Assembly (NCBI GenBank): GCA_022457155.1
Contig: JAJGOT010000433.1
Location: forward strand, 505,501 to 569,500
DNA length: 64,000 nucleotides
Direction of reading: 5' to 3'
Origin: Cladopsammia gracilis
Taxonomy: Eukaryota; Cnidaria; Anthozoa; Scleractinia; Dendrophylliidae
Of this stretch, positions 36,501-46,341 are shown one piece after another. Under the pieces are notes generated by a model. The model was not told the DNA's origin. It did no database searches and was given only the letters and a program-made list of their open reading frames with translations. Numbering within the stretch: position 1 is the first letter of the stretch; each line of letters begins with the position of its first letter. A program made the translations under genes and the position numbers.

Positions 36501-39500
36501 AATCAATTAATAATGAGGAGTTTTAAATAAACGCCAGGGCGTCTTATCTAGAAAATACGGTTCTTTTAAAGAGTTTAGATGATGTGCCATGAAAACCCGC
36601 TGTTCTTATTAAGCATCCCAGTCGTTCTTGAAAGAAAACTTGGACCGCACACTTATAGTTACACTAATTCTCCAATATTTAAGAAAACTATAAGTTGCCG
36701 TGGAGACTCTCGCGAGTATAAATATTGGTTATTTTTAATATATCTATCTTACTAGTTTAGTGAAAATTGAGCTTGGTGTGGCTGTTATTTAAGAAGGTTT
36801 TTTATTTCATCAAGTAGCTCAGGTTTGGTTGGCACGACCTTATCACTTATGTTTCATTCGTTAGTTTGCATTTGCTTATAAAAATTGACATAAATGCTAT
36901 TATTTACATTGCACCTCAAACGTTAGCCGACAATTTAAGTGTAATGAAGGCAAAATATGTATGAACAACGCTTTTTATAAATCTTCCACTTGACCTCCTG
37001 AAATTTGTCTTATATTTGGCAGACAATTAAGAGCGCTCCTTGTTTCGAGAACGATATGTAAACATCACAAGTAACATCACTAATATTTATCTTCATTAAT
37101 TTGTAGAAACAATATAGAGATGTGCAAGCTTCTACCTCGAAAATAATGGCTGGACCATCGGCGTCTTATGATGGGTTTGATGACACCGATGAAAACACAC
37201 GTTAGTATTTTGTACTGTGTTTAACATTGATCCCCTCTTGGGGGTAAGGGATCTGACTTCCTCGCTAGGGGGGCGCGGGCCCAAATTGGGAAGTAAATTC
37301 AATTTTTTTTTAATATCCACGCAAAAGAAAAACATCAAAGGACAGTGCTGCTAAATAAGAGTCTAGTAAAAAGGGCGTCACCCTGTGTGCACAGTATTAG
37401 CACTCACTCATTAGGTTTGTACAACGTCCTGTTTCGGGAAAGCGTTGTACGTTGTACACGTAACTTTGATAACGAAGAAGTAAAACTAATGGCGGGCTAG
37501 CGAAACAAAAGGTAACAAAAACATAACGCACAGTACCTGCATCAAGGGCAGAATGTTCGCCTTTCTTTACCAAAAGATGATGATTTAAATACTTTTATAG
37601 CGCTATTTACATCATTTGATCAATGATGCTTTACAGTGGACGTTTATTAAAAAAGAGCAAATATGATATCAAAAACCCAGACGACGTGAAAAATTATTAG
37701 GACAAGTTTACACGTCAGAGAAATACTGCACTGCTCACCACAAAAATTTGAATACATTAAAATACGAACTGAAAATACAACTTCGTAATTTCTGTTATTA
37801 TACGTCAGGAAGTTATGGCCAGGACGAAAAAAAATTTTTTTGTGGTGGGAATGCGTATCAGGGCACCACGTTGCTTATTATGAAAGGGCGACCGGTCATA
37901 AGAGAAGATTGATCATTTGTTATTTCTGTCGCCAGTGAGCAAAATTCAAATTTTGCATCCCGCTCTTAAACCTTAATTTTCTCGGATCACCTGACATTTT
38001 CAACAATTTGGTTACTGAATCCGGCATGCTTTTATTAACACTTTCTTTTCTGAAATAGAACACAAACCGCGGTGATAAACATATTGAACTTATTCAACGC
38101 GGTTTGTGTTCTATTTCTCATCAAACTTCGATGGCCCAAGAATAAAAATCTTTACTTTCTTTTCTATTTTGCTGAATCCAGCCCGTCACTCTTTTTCTAC
38201 GACAGTCATTCCCTTGTAAATGTAGTCCTTCCCCCAGCAACTTTGCCGGACGGTAAAGTCGTAATGTTGCCATTGAATTAAAAGCTATTTATTCATTTTA
38301 GTTTACTTGACTTGCAAACTAACTCTGCCTGATGGCAGGCTCTTTTTTGCTTTTTTGAACAAGATATTCATAACGTTTAAGCCAAGGACACCAAACTAAG
38401 ATATGACATTTTAAAGCCCACGTTTACTGTACACCTGTTCTATGGAACACCTTAATGCTCGGGATCTCTTCTTTTAAAGTTGCACTCAAAACGTTTTTTG
38501 TTAGAGCAGTTTTCAGTTGAGTGTGAAAAGTAATTACACAATTGCTTTGGTTTTTCATTGCTACGCTTTGTGATTGGCTAAAAAATCTCGCGCCACTTTC
38601 TCGACCAATCAGAAGTAAAACCAAAACCAATCGTGACTTGCTCGCACGCGTTTTCCCACGCTTGGCGCCGCCGACATGTAATTGCTTCGAGCTCTGATTG
38701 GTTCATTGGATTGTTTACGACTGCTGTAACTGGCCAGAGTAATTACTTTGGTTTTGGTTTTACCACACTCAATTGAAAACTGCTCTATTAAGGAAAGCTT
38801 TTACTAGAACTAATATTTTAAATTTGTTATATATTTTTTCTTAATTATTTACACCGTTCAGTTTCTCATTGTAAGTGCGTTGCGTTTTTAAAATCCGCAA
38901 AGAAAAACATTGAGTTGATGGCACTTCGAATTTGTTGTCAAAAAACCAATTTCTTAGTCAATGAGTGCCTCAGGAAGCAAGTTCATTAGAAATCAATAAA
39001 ATTTAGTATTTGTCTAAGGCCTGGGGCAAACGTCGAATCTTAGTCGAACTTAATTCGTCGAACCTATGAATTTTAAAATAGCTGCATGAATGGTGCGACG
39101 TCTGCCGCAATTAAGTTCGACTCAAATTAATTGGTTCGACTCCAGCATAAGTTCGACTTGCCAAGTCGGATAATGCGACAGTGGTTCGGCGTCTCAGCAA
39201 ACGCCGTTCTAAACACGCGCTGAACTGAATTTATAAATCATGCAAATTACAAAATGATTGTTTCAAATGTGATGGACTGCGCAAACGTCACAAAAGGACC
39301 GACTCCTCCATCCTCCTCCATCTGCCAAACGCTTCCCCCCCCCCCCCCCCCGCCCCCCCGCCCGGGAAGGGCGAGCTATCGAAAGTCATTGCTGACATCG
39401 CACAGCGCGATGGAAATGTGTTTTGATATAAATGCTTGAGATGCGAATTCCCTATTTGCAATAAATGTTCAGTATTTAAAGAAAAGGAGGGCGTTGAGAG

Positions 39501-41922
39501 ATGGACAGCCGGTAAAAACTTTGTCAGCCGTGTATGTAATGCGAGTCTTCTCTTTTTATTTTTCGCAATTAAATACCAAAGAAAGGCCCGACGAGCACTG
39601 TATTTCGGCATTTCGCAAGCAAGTCCTAGCAGTAACTAGCCGCGCATTGAGCGAATAGCACGGGGACACATGCTTATTCCCGTGTTTTAATGAAGTACAA
39701 CTTGTGAAATAGGATCGACGCAGGTTCGATACCAATCTTTGTCCAACCTGTTTTTAATAAATTCGACGCGACAAAGATTCGACGTTTGCCCCAGGCCTAA
39801 GACTTTCAAGCACGAAAACCAAAATGAATTAGCTATGAAGTAAAATATTACACCTATATTGAGCGGATTTGTTTGCTGAAAACTTGCCCAGCAACGTTCC
39901 AATAACCGGCTGTAGTTATTTACCTTGCAGTGAATACGGTGTTTTATCTTATTTGTAGTGTTTTATCCTTTTAGTGTCTCGGGTGAGGTCAATATCGTCA
40001 ATAATGCCGTCACAACTCAACGACTCAAGAAAAGTGAAAACAGCTGTCAACGAAATTGACAAATTCAGGCAAGTGTCAATCATTTGTCGGATGTATTACC
40101 CACGTTTTTCCACCGTCGAAATTATTCATTGTGTTTTTGTAAAAAACAAACAACCTGTATTTGGTCAATTTCGCTGCTTAGACACCCACACGAGCTCGTA
40201 TAGTTTCAGCTCGTGTATTTACTTAAACTCATTTTTAGTTATCTATAAGAGATAACAGTAACAGTATTATGATGACAAAAACCTTTTAAAGATGAGGCTA
40301 CTTTGTTGTTTGTTCATGTCTAATACAGTAACACCCACATATACGAAACCTAGATTTTTCCAACTTAGCCTAAATAGGTTCTTATAGAAATGGTATTTAG
40401 TGGGAATTTAGGCTACTTAGGTTTTTAAATAGGTTTTTAATTTCATAGGGGCACTAGCGATCAGCACAAATAACTACCACAGGGCATATGTGATATGGAA
40501 AGCCATTGATGCATGACATAGATGCAAGGAAGTTTCAATGTGCTTCTTATACGTGGGTTTTAACTGTACGCGGATCGTAATATATTATTAAAAAAAACAA
40601 ATTTAATCTTAAAAAGCACCTGTTTTACTTTCAAATGCTTCCACCACTAAGCAAAAAATGAAAACCGTTTGTAGACCTACTGTGTTTTAGGTTTAAACTT
40701 TTTGTTTTAATTGTTTAATGTATGTCGCTGTGCACACATCAGTGGTCGGTTAAAAGTTCCGAGTTTCTCTCACGTTAGCTGTTTTATTTATTGTAGTATA
40801 CGACTTGGCCTTTTTTTGAGAAGGTATCCAATCGCTCGACTCTTCGTTATCATATACATGGTAAGGACTTACGTACATGTATTATATATTGTAATATTCT
40901 TGAATTAAAAAAAAGATACGAGACTCATTACTTTCGGAAAGCAACACATTCAATGATTTTAGCATAATTACATGAACAAAATCAGTCTTGTCTTTGTTAT
41001 AACTATCTTGTCTCAACATTATCCTGCTTATGCAGATTTTGTTCATCCGTTAAGCACTAAAAATACAGTGAACAATTACTTTTCAACGACAAAAAAAATT
41101 CAGGAAGCTTGCGTTATCAGTCTTTACATGAAATACTTTATTACTGCTTGCATCTTATTTGGGACGAAAGTAAAACTGATTTGCTGTGATTTATGCTCGG
41201 CCGCTTGCTAAAGACAGACCACTTACATACATATAGTAATCACCATGGCTAATCACAACGGACACAAACAATCCAATGAATCAATCACAAACGCGCGCGA
41301 GTAAGTCACGATTGGTTTTGTTTCTAATTGGTTGAGTAATGGCAAAATTATTTTTGACACTCAATTGAAACCCGCTCTGCAGGGTTCTATTCGTATTTGC
41401 ATTTGCAAGTATCGAAAGAATTTAGTGAAGGCGTTTCCCTTTAATCCTAATATCTCAAGGCTTAAGTCATGGAATTCCTTTTTTTCACAATAATTAAATA
41501 AAAATTTGAGTTGTGCCGAAAATTTATACCATTACACAAATAATGGTATATGCATGGACGATTTAAATATTAGCCATCTTAGCGCTACTTTGTTATATTC
41601 GAGACTGCTAGCGTTTTCCTTTAGTTCGTTCGTTCTTATTTTTAATCGCTTTTTAATAGGTATTTTATAAAGTACTTGGAAAGTAAATAGATCTTAATGT
41701 AAATAGAATGATCACCGAACATTTTTTCAGTAATTTTTTTTTTTTTGGCTTATACTATTATTCATTTGTATGCGTATTTATGCTGAAATCGTCTCTTCTG
41801 AGGATATTCTGGTCATTTGTTGTCCTCAGATACTACTTCACTTATGGGTACTGATTGTTCTTCTCACATACCAACCCGAGGTTCACTCAACCGGTTCAAC
41901 TCGTCTACCACATCAACCTTAG
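23770..41922 (+). CDS. GOLGA5: GOLGA5 (golgin-84), Golgi tail-anchored coiled-coil tether, 724 aa
   Basis: Golgin that captures intra-Golgi vesicles, by family. Coding exons: 23770-24007, 25263-25514, 26353-26601, 28390-28609, 29568-29691, 30442-30538, 30794-30900, 31321-31485, 33393-33521, 33980-34042, 34136-34171, 35324-35473, 37107-37200, 39975-40068, 40797-40860, 41830-41922. They total 2175 nt in one frame (human protein 731 aa). The N-terminus MSWFTELAGKAESLL is the golgin-84 signature bound to vesicles. A disordered region with DDKLFEFLNSN runs to about residue 212; a long coiled coil (about 213-610) includes AKDSQLAVLRVRIQE, RENEIQKLRNQ and STEKNSLVLQLERLE. The C-terminus has IRLGLFLRRYPIARLFVIIY followed by the transmembrane anchor, about residues 685-708. 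All introns are GT-AG except the one after 40068, which has a GC donor. Exon 11 is only 36 nt. Confidence 0.96.
24247..24549 (+). mobile_element. SINE derived from tRNA-Thr(UGU), with (ATT)n tail
   Basis: The tRNA-like head has box A TGGTCGAGTGG (24254-24264), anticodon stem-loop TCGGACTTGTAATCCGG with anticodon TGT, and box B GGTTCAAGTCC (24298-24308). A unique body follows, then (ATT)n from 24508. The acceptor stem does not pair well, and the tail plus body mark it as a retroposon rather than a tRNA gene. In GOLGA5 intron 1. Confidence 0.85.
25561..26179 (-). mobile_element. Pogo/Tigger-like nonautonomous element
   Basis: On the minus strand it begins TACAGTTGAACCTGTGTGAC and continues with CTCTCATAAGCAACC; the other end has CCCATAAGTGACCACCC. 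Many AAGTGACC/CTTACGAGAGG repeats lie inside. CAGTTGAACC is the start seen in many pogo-type elements. In GOLGA5 intron 2. Confidence 0.6.
26788..27391. mobile_element. MITE-like element with TA flanks, GAGACCTTAAGAT ends
   Basis: TAGAGACCTTAAGATTGAGG at the left and CCTCGATCTTAAGGTCTCTA at the right. Inside, AAACCGCAAACC occurs near both ends. About 600 bp, no coding capacity. In GOLGA5 intron 3. Confidence 0.8.
27873..28267. mobile_element. Foldback element, about 150 bp arms
   Basis: The left arm starts ACACCAATATCACGTTAGCA and the right arm ends TGCTAGCGTGATATTGGTCT. Arms stay complementary through GGAAAAGAGTCCAGYATCAAA and AATATTAGTAAAACT. The centre also pairs (TTTACAAAGAAATGTATG with CATACATTTCTTTGTAAA). 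Confidence 0.82.
28860..28960. repeat. Palindrome-centred dispersed repeat, copy 1
   Basis: CAAATTGCACGAGCCGAAGC is self-complementary with GCTTGTGCAATTTG. It shares CTTTTTGAAAAACTMACWY and ACCAAATTGAAC with 62700-62815. Confidence 0.6.
31009..31096. mobile_element. Small hairpin MITE, TAGCCTGYGAATACAGCCA ends
   Basis: TAGCCTGCGAATACAGCCAC is mirrored by GGCTGTATTCACAGGCTA. A related hairpin is at 61841-61914. Confidence 0.75.
31131..31288. mobile_element. MITE-like element, AAAGGCCCAGTGTCACCCA ends
   Basis: The inverted end TGGGTGATACTGGGCCTTT completes a 158 bp unit. GCGGTCGTTTGTTTTTGTTT inside is close to GCGGTCATTTGTTTTTGTTT in 2882-3062. Confidence 0.8.
31611..31839. mobile_element. 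TIR element, one end missing
   Basis: Reverse-oriented relative of 58968-59226. It keeps the end CACGTTTCAAACCACTTCTG and GGTTTCTG, but the opposite terminal repeat is lost before CTCTTGTACACTTC. Confidence 0.72.
32640..33240 (+). pseudogene. 3' end of a LINE (non-LTR retrotransposon)
   Basis: The open frame 32693-33142 encodes KLTFYFIFKTDV, then KHRRAVAKLRAGNHNLRIET, RICQYFSSNEVENEAHFILF and CNKY. This is the C-terminal Cys/His region that follows reverse transcriptase in many LINEs; the usual ICxxC is here ICQYF, so one Cys is lost. No reverse transcriptase precedes it: a 5'-truncated dead copy in GOLGA5 intron 8. Confidence 0.7.
34523..35095 (+). mobile_element. Degraded pogo/Tigger-like element
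   Basis: Starts TACAGTTGAACCTCTCTAAT then ACGGA; the inner right side has TCCGTATTAGAGAGGGTCCG and several TGTCCGTATTA repeats. The right terminus is not clean. In GOLGA5 intron 11. Confidence 0.6.
35665..35830. repeat. Inverted-repeat fragment
   Basis: CAGGCTTTTAGCCAG at the left faces CTGGCTAAAAGCTTGCC at the right; GTGGCCGTCCA and AAGTGGGCGTCCA also repeat inside. Confidence 0.5.
35875..36490 (+). repeat. Diverged tandem duplication in GOLGA5 intron 12
   Basis: Two units each contain ATCCTGTTTTCTTTTTT, CATTYATAAATGAATATGC, AGAAACAAAACATGAATGAA and CGCGTTCT. The unit is about 370 bp, and the second copy is shorter. Confidence 0.65.
38052..38160. repeat. Retroelement-tail copy with a 20 bp perfect inverted repeat
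   Basis: GAAATAGAACACAAACCGCG and its exact reverse complement at 38098-38117 enclose a loop shared with the sequence at 19941-19990. CGATGGCCCAAGAATAAAAA follows, as at 20103. Confidence 0.65.
38502..38788. mobile_element. MITE-like element, TAGAGCAGTTTTCAGTTGAG ends
   Basis: Right end CTCAATTGAAAACTGCTCTA is nearly exact in reverse. TA flanks both sides. A decayed relative lies at about 41240-41378. Confidence 0.8.
39014..39801. mobile_element. TIR element, AGGCCTGGGGCAAACGTCGAATCTT ends
   Basis: Perfect 25-base inverted ends bound about 790 bp. Inside are TTCGAC repeats and a C run (39330-39360). No transposase. In GOLGA5 intron 13, ending 173 bases before exon 14. Confidence 0.85.
39975..40068 (+). 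CDS. GOLGA5: GOLGA5 exon 14, followed by a GC-AG intron
   Basis: This exon encodes LSRVRSISSIMPSQLNDSRK and the conserved run up to IDKFR before the RLGLFLRRYP segment. The exon ends AAATTCAG and the intron begins GCAAGT; the downstream acceptor TTATTGTAG precedes 40797. The frame and the conserved protein segment (human AASSIDQFSIRLGIFLRRYP) fix the boundary, so the noncanonical GC donor is not a misplaced splice site. Confidence 0.88.
40326..40570. mobile_element. TIR element related to 6510-7093
   Basis: Ends ACAGTAACACCCACATATA and TATACGTGGGTTTTAACTGT; it shares TAGCCTAAATAGGTTCTTAT and TTTAGTGG with the other copy. It lies in the GC-AG intron. Confidence 0.7.
41240..41378. mobile_element. 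Decayed relative of the element at 38502-38788
   Basis: Shares CAATCCAATGAATCA-like and CACGATTGGTTTTG-like sequence and the end GACACTCAATTGAAACCCGC. The opposite end is not recognisable. Confidence 0.55.
41830..41922 (+). CDS. GOLGA5: GOLGA5 terminal coding exon (membrane anchor and lumenal tail)
   Basis: The acceptor TGTCCTCAG ends at 41829. The exon reads ILLHLWVLIVLLTYQPEV and ends in TAG at 41920-41922, matching the human golgin-84 tail ALLHLWVMIVLLTYTPEM. A longer open frame of 111 codons covers the same bases in another frame and is a decoy. Confidence 0.93.
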   Translation: MLLHLWVLIVLLTYQPEVHSTGSTRLPHQP

Positions 41923-42340
41923 ACTGGCAGGCTCTTAGTACGAAACTTTCGTCACATTATGAGCAATACAAGAGCTACATGGCAAAGTCTATTCGGCAAC
42001 GGAGTTCCGATAAGAAAAGCTTCGACGTGAAACCAAACTATTTTTCACTTAATGCTATGTTTCTACAGCGAAGAGAGCTTGGTCCTGCCATTCTTCACTG
42101 GAATATATTGACTCAAAGTGGTTTAATTAAAAGGATAAACAAACCAAATTGATTAGCCCTATTGATAGGTGGGCTATTCATATGTCAGGGTTGCTATGCT
42201 TTCATAGAAACCTTAATAGTCCACAAGACTTTAGGTGTGTACTATGCTAGAGATCAGCCATTTACCATTGGGGATAGAAATTCAAATGTAAATAGGAACA
42301 TATATATTTATATTTCAAGCCTATTGGAATGGAAATAAGA

Positions 42341-42346
42341 AATAAA
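42341..42346 (+). terminator. Candidate GOLGA5 polyadenylation signal AATAAA
   Basis: First AATAAA past the golgin-84 stop codon, 419 bases downstream, in an AT-rich stretch with T/G-rich sequence after it. It lies just before a MITE-like element at 42545. Confidence 0.45.
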
Positions 42347-42544
42347 TGCTTAACTATGTGTTTTAATAAGGGACATTGAACATTTTAGTTTGCAACAGAA
42401 ATGTGTTGAAACAAATAGCGGCTAGTCTTTATCATCATCTATCATTTATCAATCTTTATCATTAAAATTGAAATACACATACATTTGCTTATTTTTATTG
42501 TCCCGGCATTCTCAACCTTCAGTCCTGTAACTTTTACTAAACTT

Positions 42545-43051
42545 ATTCTTGGTTTTCACTTACGTCATATCAAAATTCAGAAGCATTAAACAATATATTT
42601 CGAATCCAAAATGTTTGTGGAATTGTAGAGAGTTTAAAACTACACATCTTGGCCAAATTTTGAAGCGCCAAAGCATTTCGTTCAAGAGTTATAGGCGAAC
42701 GAGTATTAGAAATTTTTAGTAAGAAATGTATGGAGCGGCCATCTTTGTGCCCCATTCAGGGGCACAAAGATGGCGGCCAAAAATTCAAAGTCTTAATTAC
42801 ACCAAAAATCAAATAAAAAAATATTGTATTTGCTATAAGCTTCATTAATTTTCACGCCTTATCTGAAATAGTGTGACGAATTGCGTGACACATTTAAAAC
42901 CTTTGTAAATCGGAAGCAAAACATCGTTAAAACCTGAAACTTTTTGTGAAAGATTATAACACTGGTATCCACATACCATGTTAGAAACAGTTTGTAGGAT
43001 GTATACTTTAGATTTTTTAATTTTTATGACGTCATGTGAAAACCAAGAATT
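42545..43051. mobile_element. TIR element, ATTCTTGGTTTTCAC ends (complete copy)
   Basis: ATTCTTGGTTTTCACTTACG and ATGACGTCATGTGAAAACCA (then AGAAT) are inverted ends. The copy at 52531-55078 in the NCX intron matches both halves but is split. Contains an internal hairpin GCCATCTTTGTGCCCC with GGGGCACAAAGATGGC. Confidence 0.78.
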
Positions 43052-43180
43052 AACCGGTACTTTCCCAATACCGTAAACCGAACAACCTAGTTGAGTAAAG
43101 ATTTTGTTATCATGGCTCTTTTACATTTGCCGATATCATAGCACATTTATGCCGCAAATACGCGGGTCAAGCCCAAATCA

Positions 43181-43470
43181 TACCGTCCAGAAGGACGTCG
43201 GACACCTTATTGAGAATATATAACGGAGTAACTGGTTGCTTTCAGTTGAGGTTAGGGGTAGCAGTTTATATAGTTAAATTTAGGACTAAGCAACCCGAGA
43301 AGCTAGGTGGTACAGTGGTATGGTAGGTTATGTAAGCTTAAGCCTAGCTGAGGTCACAGGTTCAATCCTGAGTGGGGATTTTAGATTTTCTTTTATTGAA
43401 AATAAAACTCAAGTGTCGACATTACGTTATATAAGTCTCAATAAGGTGTCCGACGTCCTTCTGGACGGTA
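43181..43470. mobile_element. TIR element with a tRNA-like core
   Basis: Perfect 35-base terminal inverted repeats (start TACCGTCCAGAAGGACGTCG) enclose a core that carries RNA polymerase III-type boxes: GGTGGTACAGTGG near 43307-43319 and GGTTCAATCC at 43359-43368. TA at each tip suits a Tc1/mariner-type target. Perfect ends suggest recent insertion. Confidence 0.78.
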
Positions 43471-44019
43471 GGCACAACAAACGCGCGCCTCAAAGGCAAA
43501 GCCAAATACAGTTATTTTTCCAGTGCAACTTTCACATGTTTTGCTAAAATTGTGGAGCTGGCACTAAAGAACATGTTGCTATTACCACTATCAGAAAACA
43601 GTTTTTTTATTTTCATTTTCGTTCGAAAACAATCAATTTATGAGTAGTCTATTAAGAATAAAAGACTTGTCACAAACAACAAGTTGGAGTGGTCGGCTTG
43701 TTTGTTTATCATATTAACACCGGTCGTCATGTTTTATGTTTTTACTGTTTGATGCAGGGAATTGTGCCTTCACAGCAAGATGTTCGCTGTATTTAATTGG
43801 AATTTGTTCATTATTTTAAACGTCGAATATGGAGATTGATGGGGGATTAAGTGTTCGCTCTTTGAATATCCCGTGGAGATTGAAGTTGAATTGCGTGAGG
43901 ATCATGTTGTGATAAGTTCGAGGACAGCTCTTGATTCATTAATTCTTTTACCCCCACTGACGTGACCTAGTAGTATGTGCCAAATATATACAGTTTAATG
44001 CTGTTTACTTGTTTGGCAG

Positions 44020-44027
44020 TATATAAG
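44020..44027 (+). promoter_or_regulatory. TATA box TATATAAG
   Basis: A good TATA-box match sits in a repeat-free stretch. Transcription would start near 44050 and reach the open frame at 44464. No independent evidence of use. Confidence 0.35.
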
Positions 44028-44463
44028 AGCTCTGTTCGACTTAGAACACGCAGTGACTCGGTACTGTTGGTTGTGGACTGTTTTTGCACTGCATTCCCGC
44101 TAAAAGATTAAGTCTGTAGTTCTGAACTAAAGACAGACACTTATTATACGTCACCAATTCATCAAGGAAACTCGCGTTTCAAAGTAGTCATGGGTGATTG
44201 GTAGTGTGACCTTTCAGCCTTCATGCAAACTGAGATGTTTCTCTGAGGCAAGCATGCCAGCGTTTGATATTACGAGTGCTCAAACAGTCTTAATCCTGTA
44301 ATCCTATGTAATGGAAAGGATTGAAGCTTATCTTTTTAGTGTAACAATAACATGGGAACACAAGTACAGCTAATTAAATTGACACAGAATTACGAAACCA
44401 CGTCGTTGAAAAAGCAGCAGGAGCCAAAGTAACCGAAACAAGTAACCTTTCAATTATTTCCAG

Positions 44464-44846
44464 TGTTCTTGCATGTTGTTCTTGGACACCCGTGTATTCT
44501 GATAAGCACCTCTCAAAAAGTGACAATAAACGTTTCCGATCATAACCCGGATATTTTGTCCATTCGACCGTTAGAAAGGCATTGTTTTTACCTTATCAAA
44601 GTAAAACACATTCCATGCATGTTGTACTATTCAAACTCTAAAGAGGGCTTTTACTTTGACAATGCTTGTATTTTGTTAACTGTGACACATTTTTCCAAAG
44701 AGGCTGATGTATGGACACCTGTAGAGATCAAACAAGTTGAATCACGAGAATATATTGTAGTTTATCAAGTTCCTACGGCAATTAAACGGATTGAAGCATT
44801 GATTTGTTTCAACACAAAAAAAGCTTTTAAAATAATGATGCGATAA
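44464..44846 (+). CDS. Possible coding exon of an unrecognised protein (about 127 aa)
   Basis: An open frame of 127 codons ending in TAA starts right after a good acceptor (pyrimidine-rich, ending ATTTCCAG at 44456-44463). The predicted protein is mixed hydrophobic and polar, with four Cys in the first 60 residues, and includes DVWTPVEIKQVESREYIVVY; the composition looks more like a folded beta-rich domain than translated repeat DNA. I recognise no family. There is a TATA box at 44020, but I could not find a convincing first coding exon between them. It may be an exon of an unknown gene, a pseudogene or a chance frame. Confidence 0.3.
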
Positions 44847-44849
44847 GCT

Positions 44850-46000
44850 ATATGTAAGGTGTAAATAACTAATTGCCAAAGTAACCAGAACTAAAGCAAA
44901 GCCTCAATTGTTCAAATTTAGTTCAACTGACTGACAAGTTGAAGGTTTTTTTAATCGTCAGAGATAATATATTGTATAAACGCTGCTAATGTTAATCAGG
45001 CCGAGCTGCATGTTTTTCTATGATCTGTTGATTCTGCGGCTAATCCAACTATTCTGTTGGTCGGATTTAGCTGCCTCAGTCTTTCCACACGATAGTAAGC
45101 ATTCACACAATGGTCCGCTACCTAAACATAATACGATGAACGAAAAGAATAGTAAAATACTATGTTAGTTTTTAACTTTGAAGACCTATGAATTGAATTC
45201 AATTCCGCAGGGAGTAATTTTACTCTTGAATATGTCAGGTGCATTGTTTAGGAGTTGTTGAATCACCCAAGGGCGTTCTCATGTACAAAGGTAAATGTCT
45301 GGTCACTCAACTTTAGCAAAGAATAAAGCAATATAAGAGATGACTGTCCAATATGCTTGTTATGGAAAAACTTCAGTCTTCTATGATACTCAACCGGTGA
45401 CCAGTCTTAATTATATTGCCACAGCTTTCCAAGACCGCACCCTCACCAACACGTATCGAATAGTCGTGAATGGTGCAGAAACCGATAACGCGGCGTAAAT
45501 GGTTCTAACCACAAAGCGAATTGTTCTGTGTTTAGTCAGTTGCTGTCTGTAGTTATTAGATAATCAACAACAAGACACTTATTGTGATTGGTATCGGCGC
45601 ATTTGGAATGGTATAAAAAAATTATAACTACTAGAATGTTCTTTCACCCCACCAGGCGGAGTCTGTTGTGAGAATCGCGCAATATATGCTTATTTGTCAT
45701 TTTAAAATGAAAGTACGCAATTTGAATTCATATTTGAAGCACAAAAATTTTGTTATTTTATAAAGCATTGTATTCAGTTGTTACGTTCTCAATAGCATTA
45801 TGCAGTTTTAGCACTTCACGGTATTTGCATTGTTTATTCAAGGTTAGTGAACGTGAATCCTCGCACTTCATTTCGTTCTGTCGCGGCTTGTTTTATTTAA
45901 AACAGAAACTATTTATTTACTCCTAATTTAAATAAATCCTACATTTGAAGAGATCGGCGCGGGAAATATTTCCATAGCGCCGGTCAAAAAACATATGAAC
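44850..46000. other. Intergenic stretch upstream of NCX
   Basis: AT-rich, no supported gene or repeat recognised. It may hold NCX 5' untranslated exons and enhancers, none of which can be shown. Confidence 0.35.
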
Positions 46001-46004
46001 GCCA

Positions 46005-46014
46005 GCGCATGCGC
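46005..46014 (+). promoter_or_regulatory. NRF-1-type palindrome GCGCATGCGC in the likely NCX promoter
   Basis: A perfect ten-base NRF-1 consensus palindrome lies 328 bases before the NCX start codon, in an otherwise AT-rich region. Its position suits a proximal promoter or 5' UTR. Function is inferred from the motif only. Confidence 0.4.
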
Positions 46015-46341
46015 AGCTCATCACAATATATACATACCAAATGCAACTTCTTTTCAATTGGCGTACGGTGCGAGTTGCTTGGTAGGTCGTTTTTCTCCTA
46101 CCAGCCAGTAAGAATGAAAGCAGCTGGCGTGTTGCTGATGATAATTTGAATGTGAAAAGACATCTCTATGCCCTTTACGCACCAAAGATCCCTGTTTGAA
46201 ACACAACTCAAGGCACAATTCATTGGGTTCTACCGCTTTCGAGCTGTCCGGTCGACATCGCACGGTCTAAAAGATTTTGGCGTTGATAATTTTATTTAAT
46301 TTCGCCCTTTTGCCGTTGATAGATGTAGAAAGGTTTTAAAC

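Noticed and set aside
39288..39611. 107-codon minus-strand frame with a glycine run
   Set aside because: Lies inside the 39014-39801 transposon and depends on a C homopolymer.
41817..42152. 111-codon plus-strand frame
   Set aside because: It overlaps the true GOLGA5 terminal exon in a different frame; the real exon matches the conserved golgin-84 tail.
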